The notes under the pieces: generated by a model
Database searches by the model: none
Told to the model about the DNA's origin: nothing
What the model saw: the letters and a program-made list of their open reading frames with translations, nothing else
Assembly: GCA_002869185.1 (NCBI GenBank)
Contig: PKTN01000004.1
Coordinates: forward strand, 346,372 to 410,371
DNA length: 64,000 bases
Direction of reading: 5' to 3'
Source of the DNA: Denitrovibrio sp.
GTDB taxonomy: Bacteria; Chrysiogenota; Deferribacteres; Deferribacterales; Geovibrionaceae
Part shown: positions 18,448 to 27,043 of the stretch, piece after piece
Layout of the letters: each line of letters begins with the position of its first letter
Position numbering within the stretch: position 1 is the stretch's first letter
Program-made: the position numbers and the translations under genes

Positions 18448-19557
18448 TTATTTATGACTTATGACACTTTTAAGTGCATCAACGAGTCTACTGTTTTCAA
18501 ACTTTGTACGGCTAGCTATTCTTATGTAGCGATCTGCATCTGGTTGTGATTTTCCCGCACAGTCTTTGATATATATATTATATTCCATGAATAGTCGTTT
18601 TTTTACATTAGATGCACTTTGTGCAGCTTTTGGTAGTCGGCAGAAGATATAGTTCGCGTCTGGTTTATAAACAACCAAACCATCAAGTTCGCAGAGCTTT
18701 TCGTAAAGTATATCTCTGTCTGTGCGTACTTGTTTACAACTCTCTTTAAACGCAGGTAGATATTTTGGGAGGATACGTAGAAATTCTTCTGCAAATCCGT
18801 TGATATTCCAGATGTGGATGCCAGCTCTGACCTTGTCATTAAAAGCTTTGTTAGCAGATAGCATATATCCGATACGCAGACCGCAGATACCATAGGCTTT
18901 ACTCATACTTTTGAAGATTACCATATTTGGGTAGTTATCTAGTTCGTTTTCTAGAGTTGTTCCTTCAGGGTCTTCAGCAAAATCTAAAAATGATTCATCT
19001 ATTATTAGGATGCAGTTGTGTGGCTCGAGTTTTTCAGCTAGCCATATCAAATCAGCCTTAGGAACAAGCATAGACGTAGGGTTGTTTGGTGTTACAACAA
19101 CAGCAACATCGGCATTCTGCTTGATAGCTTCATCAGCAAATTTCTTAACATCCAGATCAAAAGATGGAAAATCTAAAGGAAATTCTATTACATGATCTTC
19201 TGGTGCTGCATTAACATACTCATTAAATGACGGAACAGGGACGATGAGTTTTTGTGCTACATGCCCAGAGACTATCTTTATCAACTCCGCTGCACCGTTA
19301 CCTACTACAATCCTTTCTGCTTGTTGGTTTATTACATCCCCAACAAGGATTGCAAGCTCATCCTGACCAACTGGGTAGTTAAGGACAAGATTGTGTATCT
19401 GAGCTTTTAAGTGAGTAAACATCTCTTCAGGTGGAAAATGCAGATTGTACAAATATGCATGATCTATAAATTTATGTCTATAATACCCACCGTGTTGTGC
19501 GGATATTATGTCGTATTTCTCTGATTGTTTAATTAAATCGCCTTTGTAATTAGCCAT
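18448..19557 (-). CDS. Class I/II PLP aminotransferase of the HisC/CobD type
   Basis: 369 residues. RIVVGNGAAELI, VVTPNNPTS, LIIDESFLDF and SMSKAYGICGLRIGYM (PLP lysine in SMSKAYG) are those of histidinol-phosphate aminotransferase and threonine-phosphate decarboxylase. No his or cob gene is near. Its start overlaps the stop of the nucleotidyltransferase by one base (TAATG), so the two are tightly coupled. With a LicC/PntC-like cytidylyltransferase and a CDP-alcohol transferase, a role in making a phospho-amino-alcohol headgroup is likely, for instance decarboxylating O-phosphoserine to phosphoethanolamine as CobD-like enzymes of some cobamide producers do. An aminotransferase role for a phosphonate such as AEP is the alternative. 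Substrate not shown by sequence. Confidence 0.8.
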   Translation of the reverse strand: MANYKGDLIKQSEKYDIISAQHGGYYRHKFIDHAYLYNLHFPPEEMFTHLKAQIHNLVLNYPVGQDELAILVGDVINQQAERIVVGNGAAELIKIVSGHVAQKLIVPVPSFNEYVNAAPEDHVIEFPLDFPSFDLDVKKFADEAIKQNADVAVVVTPNNPTSMLVPKADLIWLAEKLEPHNCILIIDESFLDFAEDPEGTTLENELDNYPNMVIFKSMSKAYGICGLRIGYMLSANKAFNDKVRAGIHIWNINGFAEEFLRILPKYLPAFKESCKQVRTDRDILYEKLCELDGLVVYKPDANYIFCRLPKAAQSASNVKKRLFMEYNIYIKDCAGKSQPDADRYIRIASRTKFENSRLVDALKSVISHK

Positions 19558-20342
19558 TATATTGCCGCTTTTATTGCAACGTCTTCGTAACCATTTAAGG
19601 TGAAGAGTTTCTCAGCTTTACTAAGATCGTCTAGGGTGTCGATTTCATACCAAGGCTCACTGTCAAAAGAAACAGCGTCAAAGGAAAGAGTTTTATCATC
19701 TACCATGTTTGCAAAGACCACTTCGTAGTAATCGTTTACGTTACCAGCTGAGATGTGTTGGTCGAGTCTTTTGAGAATAGCTTTCCACGATTTAAGAGAA
19801 AAACTATAGATGTTGACTGTTTTATATTTTTTTTCAGCAGTCTTCTTCGCTTTGCTATCAAAGAATGCTTTTACGTTGCTTGTAGGTGAGACGGTCACTG
19901 TAGTGCCGTTCATCCATGGTTCCATAACTGAAACTGCCATTCTGTCGGGTGAAAGCATTTCGCTAAGAAGAGATTCATCAAAGATAAGGTCACTTTCTAG
20001 CAAAACAAATGGCTCATTGATTAGCTCACGTGCCATCCATAAGGAATATATGTTGTTGGTTGTTTTATATTTTGGACTAAAGACATATTCTATTTTTAAA
20101 TCTTCGGACTCAGTTCCTAGATAATTTTTTAGGTGATCTTGAAGATGACCAGTAACGATAATAAGTTTTTTGAAACCTTGTTGTTTAAGGCAAGTTACAA
20201 GCCTCCCCAGGATAGATACCCCATTAACAATTGTCATGCATTTTGGTGCATTCTGGGTTAATGGATAAAGACGGCTTCCTGTGCCTGCCGCAAGCAGTAC
20301 TGCCGTTGTGATTGGGGTCAGAACCTGTTCATGATAATTCAA
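19557..20342 (-). CDS. LicC/PntC-like nucleotidyltransferase (probable CTP-dependent headgroup activation)
   Basis: ~261 residues of the NTP-transferase fold: AVLLAAGTGSRLYPLT (nucleotide loop), PKCMTIVNG, then TTNNIYSLWMARE, which is the hallmark of LicC-type phosphocholine and PntC-type aminoethylphosphonate cytidylyltransferases, LESDLIFD for the metal Asp and WYEIDTLDDL near the end. It should make a CDP-headgroup for the downstream transferase. No LicA-like choline kinase is present. The start is TTG 20342 because AAGGAG lies six bases upstream; the in-frame extension to 20390 would contain that RBS within coding sequence. It is the first gene of the leftward trio. Confidence 0.84.
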   Translation of the reverse strand: MNYHEQVLTPITTAVLLAAGTGSRLYPLTQNAPKCMTIVNGVSILGRLVTCLKQQGFKKLIIVTGHLQDHLKNYLGTESEDLKIEYVFSPKYKTTNNIYSLWMARELINEPFVLLESDLIFDESLLSEMLSPDRMAVSVMEPWMNGTTVTVSPTSNVKAFFDSKAKKTAEKKYKTVNIYSFSLKSWKAILKRLDQHISAGNVNDYYEVVFANMVDDKTLSFDAVSFDSEPWYEIDTLDDLSKAEKLFTLNGYEDVAIKAAI

Positions 20343-20712
20343 TTTAAACTCCTTGGTTTCGGGACTATTAAGCCAGATACATAGAGACAAAGATACGGTC
20401 AGATAGACGGTCTGATATTTGTGAATATGGTGTGAGATGAAAATATAGTGGATAGGTAATGAGCGGGAAATATATTTTAAACCAATATTGTCTAACTCAA
20501 TTGTAACAGATAAAGAGGACTTGAAGTGAGAAACTTTGCAAATATCTCACATAAACATGACAGAAGCACTGGATACAATATACATATTTGAATGGTTGTA
20601 GTTATTTATAAGAATTGAAGTCGAAGAGTTTTCATATAGATATAGAAAACTTGACAAATCTAAAGGTTAAATAATAAAATCAATTTATATACATGTGTTT
20701 TAGGAGTTTTCA
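20343..20712 (+). promoter_or_regulatory. 370-bp divergent intergenic region with a sigma-70-type promoter
   Basis: A good rightward promoter, TTGACA (20651-20656), 18 bp, TAAAAT (20675-20680), serves the binding-protein/MscS gene. Also seen: TCAGATAGACGGTCTGA near 20405 (arms TCAGA/TCTGA) and GTGAGA...TCTCAC near 20526-20550, possible operators. No ORF or RNA gene is recognised. Confidence 0.6.
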
Positions 20713-23637
20713 TTGAAAAAATTATTATTACCTCTATTAGCGATAGTACTATTCGCTGCCTTATTCGGTTACCCTTACTTTAAAAACAAAACAACAAGCA
20801 AAGAGACTTTACACATAGCTTTTTCTGGACCCTTGTCTGGGGAGAATGCGGCTGGTGGAAGATCTGTCATACAGGCTATAGAATTGTATGTTGATCATGT
20901 GAATAAGAGTGGTGGAGTAAACGGAAGACGACTTCAGCTAGACAAATTTGACGACATGAATAACGCAAAGATAGCTTCAGATGTATCCATTCAGATTGCT
21001 AAGGATTCTGAGGCACTTGCTGTTATAGGGCACAACTGGAGCTCAACATCAATGGCAGCTGCTCCAAACTATATGAAATATGGGATACCAGCCATAAGTC
21101 CGACAGCAACATCGGTCAATGTCACTAAGGACAATCCTTGGTTTTTCAGAACTGTACCTAATGATAACACTCAGGGTAAATTTATAACCCACTATATAAA
21201 GAACGTCCTCCGTGAGGATAAGGTTACCATAGTTCAACATGATTCAGTTTATGGTGAGTATCTTTCGAAGGTGATGACTGATACTGCTGAAAATATAGAT
21301 TTAGAAGTATCAGAGCATTATGTTGTCTATACTGAACAGAAGGACACAGAAAAACAGTTTACTGACATTATTGAGGAGATAAAAAACAATCCAGAATCAG
21401 GTGTTATCTTTATAGCAATGTATGAAACAAAAGGTGCTGAGTTTGTTCGGTTGCTAAAAGATGCAGAGGTCGAGAATAGAATAATTACTCCTGATGCATT
21501 TGCCAGTAGTACATTTACTGATCAGTTCAGTAAACTTCCTAAAGAAATTCTGTCCCCTGGATTCTATACAAACGGCATATATGTTTCATGCCCTATGATC
21601 TTCGATACTGCAAATGAACAAGCTCAGTCATTTTATCATGATTATCAGATGGTTTATGGTGAGTTACCAGACTGGTCTGCGGCTTCAGCCTATGATGCAG
21701 TTATGATGGCAGTGGAAGCTATCAGGCTGACAAACGCAACAGGTAGCAAAAAAAACATCCCTCTCGAAAGGAGCAATATCCAGAAGTTTTTAGCATCAGT
21801 AAACAACCCAGCAGCAGGTATAGTTGGTGTTACTGGAAAAAATTATTTTAGCAGTGAAGGTGATGCTATAAAGCCTCTTAATATTGGGGTTTATCAAAAG
21901 GGTGGAAATGTCTCATCACTTATACAGCTCCAAAGTATTCAACACCCAAAGCTTGCAGAAAAGATACCAGAGGAAGATATTGTCGCATTTGATCAGTTTT
22001 TGCTAACCAAAACAAATGTAGTTTACACTGGGATAAGTGTAAACAAAATCGATGAGCTAGACTTCGGTAAACGTACATTCTTTATGGATTTTAATATTTG
22101 GTTTAGAAGCAGACCAGACATAAGACCAGAGGACATAGTTTTTACTAATGCTGTTGAACCTATAGAACTAGGTGAGCTTGTTCGTACTGAATTTAAGAAT
22201 GGTCTTCAATATAAATTATTCAGAGTTAAGGGTAAGTTTAGAGCTGACTTTCTACCTAGTTTCGATATAAAAAAGCATACTCTAAGTATCAGTTTCAGAC
22301 ATAAAACAATTCAAAGAGCAAATTTGATCTATGTTGTTGATGTTGTTGGAATGGGTATCAAGAAGCCAAAAGAGCTTATGGAGAAATTTAAGGAAAACCA
22401 GATTTTGAACCCTGTATACAACTGGGAAGTTCAAGATCTCATTGCTTATCAGGATATTGAAAAAGCCGATTCACTCGGAGAGATGGATTCTCTCTATAGC
22501 AAAGATGGCTCTGTAAATTTTTCCAGATATAACTATAAAATGTTTGTGAAAGAGCAGGGGTTTGACCTGTTCGAGTTTGTGTCAATATACCAAATGTTCA
22601 TTGTTTTTTTAGTATCTATAGGTGTGTTTGCCTTTTTTAGAATGTTAAAGTTATTTGTATCAAAGGATAAATTTGATATATTCTTGTGGCTTAGTGGGGC
22701 AACATCGATAGTTATGCTGATGATCTGCTTGCAAAAATTGACTATAGACTGGATGGTTGGCAAAGTTGACGACTACTACTTAAGAACCGCTATGATAGGT
22801 TTCGATATCCTTTGGTGGATAATCCCTGTGTGGGTAATCATTTTAGGTGTAGACACTTTCTTTTGGCATCCACTCGAAATGAAAACACAAAAGAGAGTCC
22901 CAAGTTTGATAAAACGAATCACAGCATTTGTTATCATACTTTTTGCTTTTTTTGGGATAATCGCTTTCGTTTTTGATCAGAAGATTACTAGCCTATTAGC
23001 AACATCAGGAGCTGTCGCTATGATCATTGGTTTTGCTATACAGGTGAATATTGCTAACATATTCTCAGGTATTATCCTGAACATAGACAGCCAGATAAAG
23101 ATCGGTGACTGGATTATGGTACACGGCAGAACAAACGATCCGTCCACAGGTATTATAGGTTGTGTGGTTGATATAGGTTGGAGAACAACACAGCTTAAAA
23201 CCACAGACAACAGCCTCGTGCTTATACCAAACAGCACTTTTGCAGATAAGGTTTATACTAACTTTATGCTACCAGAAGAGACTAGTAGATTTGAACTTTC
23301 ATTCTGTTTACCTTTTTCTGTAGCACCTGAGATCGCTATCAAAATGATAAATCAAGCCGCCTTAGCTGTTACTGACCTGCCAGAGGGTCCAAGCAGTAGC
23401 CCTAAAAAACCAAAGGCTGCGGTTGCTGGCGTGGATGCAAAAGGTATGATTTATAAACTAAGATATTGGCTTATTCCTAGAGAAGTCTCTCCTGCAAAGT
23501 GTAGAAATACCATTATCCAAAGCGTTATGGAAAACTTAAAGGACAACGGAGTTACGATCGCATATCCTAAGACTATCTCTTTCATTAAGCAGGTTCAGCC
23601 GAAAGTTGAAATTGACGATGACGATGACGACGACTAA
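20713..23637 (+). CDS. Fusion of a branched-chain-amino-acid-type periplasmic binding domain to an MscS channel
   Basis: 974 residues. A signal/anchor (MKKLLLPLLAIVLFAALFG) is followed by a Peripla_BP_6-like receptor (about 30-400): IAFSGPLSGENAAGGRS, INxSGGVNGR-type loop, AVIGHNWSS, AISPTAT. A beta-rich linker (about 430-570; VNKIDELDFG, MDFNIWFRSR) recalls the ligand-binding sandwich of Cys-loop channels. Four or five membrane segments (about 630-800) lead into the MscS pore and beta domain: LLATSGAVAMIIGFAIQ, NIANIFSGIILN, KIGDWIMV, VVDIGWRTT, LIPNSTFADK. The tail is seven Asp. It reads as a ligand-gated or ligand-modulated mechanosensitive channel of the inner membrane with its sensor in the periplasm. 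TTG start with AGGAG six bases upstream. The architecture is unusual to me; each domain is clear except the linker. Confidence 0.87.
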   Translation: MKKLLLPLLAIVLFAALFGYPYFKNKTTSKETLHIAFSGPLSGENAAGGRSVIQAIELYVDHVNKSGGVNGRRLQLDKFDDMNNAKIASDVSIQIAKDSEALAVIGHNWSSTSMAAAPNYMKYGIPAISPTATSVNVTKDNPWFFRTVPNDNTQGKFITHYIKNVLREDKVTIVQHDSVYGEYLSKVMTDTAENIDLEVSEHYVVYTEQKDTEKQFTDIIEEIKNNPESGVIFIAMYETKGAEFVRLLKDAEVENRIITPDAFASSTFTDQFSKLPKEILSPGFYTNGIYVSCPMIFDTANEQAQSFYHDYQMVYGELPDWSAASAYDAVMMAVEAIRLTNATGSKKNIPLERSNIQKFLASVNNPAAGIVGVTGKNYFSSEGDAIKPLNIGVYQKGGNVSSLIQLQSIQHPKLAEKIPEEDIVAFDQFLLTKTNVVYTGISVNKIDELDFGKRTFFMDFNIWFRSRPDIRPEDIVFTNAVEPIELGELVRTEFKNGLQYKLFRVKGKFRADFLPSFDIKKHTLSISFRHKTIQRANLIYVVDVVGMGIKKPKELMEKFKENQILNPVYNWEVQDLIAYQDIEKADSLGEMDSLYSKDGSVNFSRYNYKMFVKEQGFDLFEFVSIYQMFIVFLVSIGVFAFFRMLKLFVSKDKFDIFLWLSGATSIVMLMICLQKLTIDWMVGKVDDYYLRTAMIGFDILWWIIPVWVIILGVDTFFWHPLEMKTQKRVPSLIKRITAFVIILFAFFGIIAFVFDQKITSLLATSGAVAMIIGFAIQVNIANIFSGIILNIDSQIKIGDWIMVHGRTNDPSTGIIGCVVDIGWRTTQLKTTDNSLVLIPNSTFADKVYTNFMLPEETSRFELSFCLPFSVAPEIAIKMINQAALAVTDLPEGPSSSPKKPKAAVAGVDAKGMIYKLRYWLIPREVSPAKCRNTIIQSVMENLKDNGVTIAYPKTISFIKQVQPKVEIDDDDDDD

Positions 23638-23667
23638 ATAGTAAATCATTAAAACCTAAGATAAACA

Positions 23668-23693
23668 AAGGCCTCAGCGATTGCTGGGGCTTT
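23668..23693 (+). terminator. Terminator of the MscS-fusion gene
   Basis: GCCTCAGC-GATT-GCTGGGGC with one G-T pair, flanked by AAA/TTT. The T-tract is short. The same hairpin core recurs at 31895 and 35137. Confidence 0.7.
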
Positions 23694-23713
23694 GCTGTTT
23701 AAAGGACTAGGCA

Positions 23714-23745
23714 CAAAAAAAGCCCATCGGTTGATGAGCTTTTAA
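23714..23745 (-). terminator. Terminator of the caspase-domain gene (leftward)
   Basis: On the minus strand AAAGC-T-CATC-AACC-GATG-G-GCTTT ends in seven T. It lies 21 nt past the stop at 23766. It is back to back with the rightward terminator, and the same pair occurs after the CheB-CheR gene. Confidence 0.8.
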
Positions 23746-23765
23746 TATTAAATTGGCATAACTGA

Positions 23766-26700
23766 CTAGTTGGCAGTTGTTGCGATCGGTATATCGAGTG
23801 ACCCGATATTGATATATGGAATTTGAACTGCCTTATAGATCTCTTTAGATCTCTTATAGACTGTCCTTTCAACGTATGACTTCAACTCTGATAACATAAT
23901 GTGTCCGTCAGAATCCTTATCTGCCTTTCCTAGAAGACCTTCCACTAAAGTATATGTGAATAGCCCATGTCCGTTATAGCCCTCTAGGGCTTGCTCTGTC
24001 TTTTGTGAAGCCGTAAAAACAGATGAACCGGACGCCATTCTTATAAGCTCTACAGCAGTCTTGGTGGACATTCCTATGAAGAGCATCTTTTGAATCTGTT
24101 TACCAGCCTGTCCACTGTGGCATGAATCCATAATTATGATTTTGTTTCTAGCTTGAACATTCCCCACCATATCTACGATCTCTTCTTGTGATATCGCATC
24201 GTTCTGAATGTTTTCAGGGTCGAGAAAAATTATATTACTAGTAATTAAGAAATATCTAGAATCCTTATTGTCAAATTTGACAATGTCACCGTGTGACGCA
24301 GCATAAAAGATGAAGTAATCGTCTGCTTTTACAGTTGTTGCCACCTGAGCTATTTTTTCCATAACGCTCTTTTTGCTGGTAGCTTCCAGCCCTGTCAGTT
24401 TCGTGACTTTTATCTCTTTGAAAAACTTACCAGAAACGGACTGAAGCGTACTTGTGAAATAGTCTGCATCAGCGCCTGCATATTTGAGGTTTAGTTCAGT
24501 ATTTTCATATTGGTCTATCCCGATAGAGAAGACGTGTAGAGTTGGCTTGCCAGCATCAAAGGTTGCGTTTACTGAGCACCTTGATGGAGATCCGGCAAGG
24601 CTATTATCTTTATTGTAAGCGATAACTTCTATAATGTTATCACCGCTAGAAAGTGCTAGTTTTTCAGACATTTGCGTAGCAGATTTTTTCAAAGCTCGCT
24701 TGTCGTTACTAACCATCGTTCCGTTGATGTATACAATCACGTCACCTATCCCGCCCCCATTATCAGAGACGTTGAAGGAGAGCTCTATGGATTCCTCAGT
24801 TGTTGTTGTACCGCATATCTGCTTATTCAGCTGGACAGATGGAGCAGGTTGCGATGCGATAACCTCGGATAGTGTCTCGCCAGTAGTTCCGGTACCAGAA
24901 ATAATGCTCGCAACCATCTCTGGACGATAAAACTTAGAAGCGAATTGTCTGTAGTCATAGATATTGAGGTTTTCATCTACAAAATGGACATGTTTATAAA
25001 ATTCACCAGTTCCAGAAAAATATCCTTCGTCAGTGTAAGTTATAGAAGTTTTGTCATCTATGATGAGAGTATCAGATTTTAGCTCTCCTGTCGGGGAATA
25101 AAAGGCCACTGAACTGTAAGGTGATGCGATAGCATAAACATTGAAGAGACTGTTATAAGCTACTGCTGTTGCCCGAAAGTCAAAGCTAAAGCTACCAGCA
25201 ACTTCCCTTGTTAGCCCGTCGTAAACGCTTACTTCGCGATCTTTCAATACAACAAGCTGACCTTTAGAGTTTTTGATGATATCTCTCGGATACTCAGAAG
25301 CAATTGTAAATAGACTTGTCTCTATATTTTTGACACTAAAGAATGTGATGGTCTTTGTTTTATTACTATTTTGATATAGTAATTGACTGTTTCTAACTGG
25401 TTTAAAAGAGTTTTTACTGATATTTGTTTTTTTGCCACTTTCAATATCAAGAATCATATTTATATCTTTGTCGGAACTGATGATCGCATAGCCGTTTTTA
25501 TAATCATAAATAATGTCTATTTTAGTTATAATTAATAGATCATTATGCATTTCATTTTTTAAAACGTCAGCTGTAGTAATAGGGTGTTGCTTTATGATTT
25601 TATTGGTAGATTTATCTCTGACAACAAAATAGACCGTGTCATCCTCAAGTGTCCCGTCAGCCTTTGTTTTTGTGAAGTGTTCTAATGATGCATAAGTCTT
25701 ATCCGCTGGGTCAAATGAACCAGAAGCCTTATATCTGTGGACTGATTTATTGTCAGTCACGACAGCGTTATATTTATCTGAATCAGTGGGAGTTGTTGTC
25801 ATATCTTCAAGTGATAAAGCATAGCCATATCCATAGAGTGTTTTCATATCGGCTGAGAAATCAAGATTGGTCCCCCATGTGAATTCCAGAGGTTTAATCT
25901 CATCAACCTTTTTGCCTGTGGTTATTTCATATTTTTCTAAGCTACCCCACCTATCGACCACATAAACATATTTGCTATCCTTGGTGATAGAAACGCCCCT
26001 TGGTTCTGCCCCTTTACCGCTTATCAGGTGACTATAAATCTTTCCTTCGAAGTCAGCGAGAAAAACATCGGTTGGAGCCTGTACTATAACTTTGTCTTTA
26101 TCATTTTTAATAGGTAGGATAGTGAGAGTCTCATCGACGGTGTAGATCATTTTCTTGTTCATAGCCGTGATTTGTCCTCTTCTATTGATATCGCCCGTGC
26201 TAGCGTTGACCTCAACAATATTCCAATTGTCAAGAAGGGTGAGTATACGATCATTTTCAAAGTCATAGGTTATACTAGTTGTATTGACTTCTGGAAAGTT
26301 AACAGAGTGGATGTAAGCTCGTTTCACAATGTCAAGGCACGTTATTTTAAGCTTTTCACTAAACATTTTTGCTGGGTCTTTTCCATATATGCTTTTTAGG
26401 AAAACTCTATTTCTATCCATATCTAGCTCTATGTCATAGAACTCTCCATCAATATTTAAACTGTTTTCATAAGAGGGGTCATCCACTTTTTTCACGAATA
26501 CATAGGTTATCATGTCATTACTGTCTTCAGCTTTGCGATATACCTGTAGGTATCCATAGTATTTTCCGTCGTCACTTACTGTAACTGTACGCCTATAATC
26601 AGGGAGCTTTATTGATAAGTCTGGTTTTGAGCTATTTAGAAATTTTACTGTTAAACCTTTATCGGAAGTATAAAAGAGTCTTTTATTGCCTTTAGATATA

Positions 26701-26927
26701 AATGGTTTGGATTTAAACACTCCAGCTATTTTTCCTGTGCTTTTATCCCAAACTTTATACTCATTTTTATTTTCAGAATGGCTTGTGACAAGATAGTCAT
26801 CTGTTCCCATTGCGCTGAATTTAACTCCAGGACCAGGAGCGTGACCTATCTGTAAAACAGGTTTAATCTCAGCAAAAGCAAAATTAGCAAATAATAATGC
26901 TGATACGCAAAATACTATAAATCTCAT
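23766..26927 (-). CDS. Secreted beta-propeller protein with C-terminal caspase-like (C14) protease domain
   Basis: ~1053 residues from ATG 26927, chosen because MRFIVFCVSALLFANFAFA is a clean signal peptide ending AFA and a G-rich run precedes it. Residues ~25-640 hold degenerate repeat blades (VWDKSTGK, VYVVDRWGSLEKYEITTGK, VYDGLTREVAGSF) of a propeller; ~700-790 is an Ig-like strand domain. The C-terminal ~250 residues are a peptidase C14 domain with FSIGIDQYEN, the catalytic His in YAASHGD (H879) and Cys in IMDSCHSG (C936). It is probably exported to the periplasm or surface, cleaving after basic residues like other bacterial orthocaspases. A single-gene leftward unit; physiological target unknown. 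Confidence 0.87.
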   Translation of the reverse strand: MRFIVFCVSALLFANFAFAEIKPVLQIGHAPGPGVKFSAMGTDDYLVTSHSENKNEYKVWDKSTGKIAGVFKSKPFISKGNKRLFYTSDKGLTVKFLNSSKPDLSIKLPDYRRTVTVSDDGKYYGYLQVYRKAEDSNDMITYVFVKKVDDPSYENSLNIDGEFYDIELDMDRNRVFLKSIYGKDPAKMFSEKLKITCLDIVKRAYIHSVNFPEVNTTSITYDFENDRILTLLDNWNIVEVNASTGDINRRGQITAMNKKMIYTVDETLTILPIKNDKDKVIVQAPTDVFLADFEGKIYSHLISGKGAEPRGVSITKDSKYVYVVDRWGSLEKYEITTGKKVDEIKPLEFTWGTNLDFSADMKTLYGYGYALSLEDMTTTPTDSDKYNAVVTDNKSVHRYKASGSFDPADKTYASLEHFTKTKADGTLEDDTVYFVVRDKSTNKIIKQHPITTADVLKNEMHNDLLIITKIDIIYDYKNGYAIISSDKDINMILDIESGKKTNISKNSFKPVRNSQLLYQNSNKTKTITFFSVKNIETSLFTIASEYPRDIIKNSKGQLVVLKDREVSVYDGLTREVAGSFSFDFRATAVAYNSLFNVYAIASPYSSVAFYSPTGELKSDTLIIDDKTSITYTDEGYFSGTGEFYKHVHFVDENLNIYDYRQFASKFYRPEMVASIISGTGTTGETLSEVIASQPAPSVQLNKQICGTTTTEESIELSFNVSDNGGGIGDVIVYINGTMVSNDKRALKKSATQMSEKLALSSGDNIIEVIAYNKDNSLAGSPSRCSVNATFDAGKPTLHVFSIGIDQYENTELNLKYAGADADYFTSTLQSVSGKFFKEIKVTKLTGLEATSKKSVMEKIAQVATTVKADDYFIFYAASHGDIVKFDNKDSRYFLITSNIIFLDPENIQNDAISQEEIVDMVGNVQARNKIIIMDSCHSGQAGKQIQKMLFIGMSTKTAVELIRMASGSSVFTASQKTEQALEGYNGHGLFTYTLVEGLLGKADKDSDGHIMLSELKSYVERTVYKRSKEIYKAVQIPYINIGSLDIPIATTAN

Positions 26928-27043
26928 ATTTCCCCCCATAAACACTAAAAAATAGTAGAAAAATTATAACAGTGTTGTTTTTATCACACAATGCAATTTT
27001 GGGAATTATATGGAGAGATACTAAAATGGCTGGTTTAAGCTAA

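Noticed and set aside
20713..23637. Two adjacent genes, a binding protein and a channel, instead of a fusion
   Set aside because: The frame is open without interruption across the linker, with no internal RBS-start pair that would suggest a second gene.
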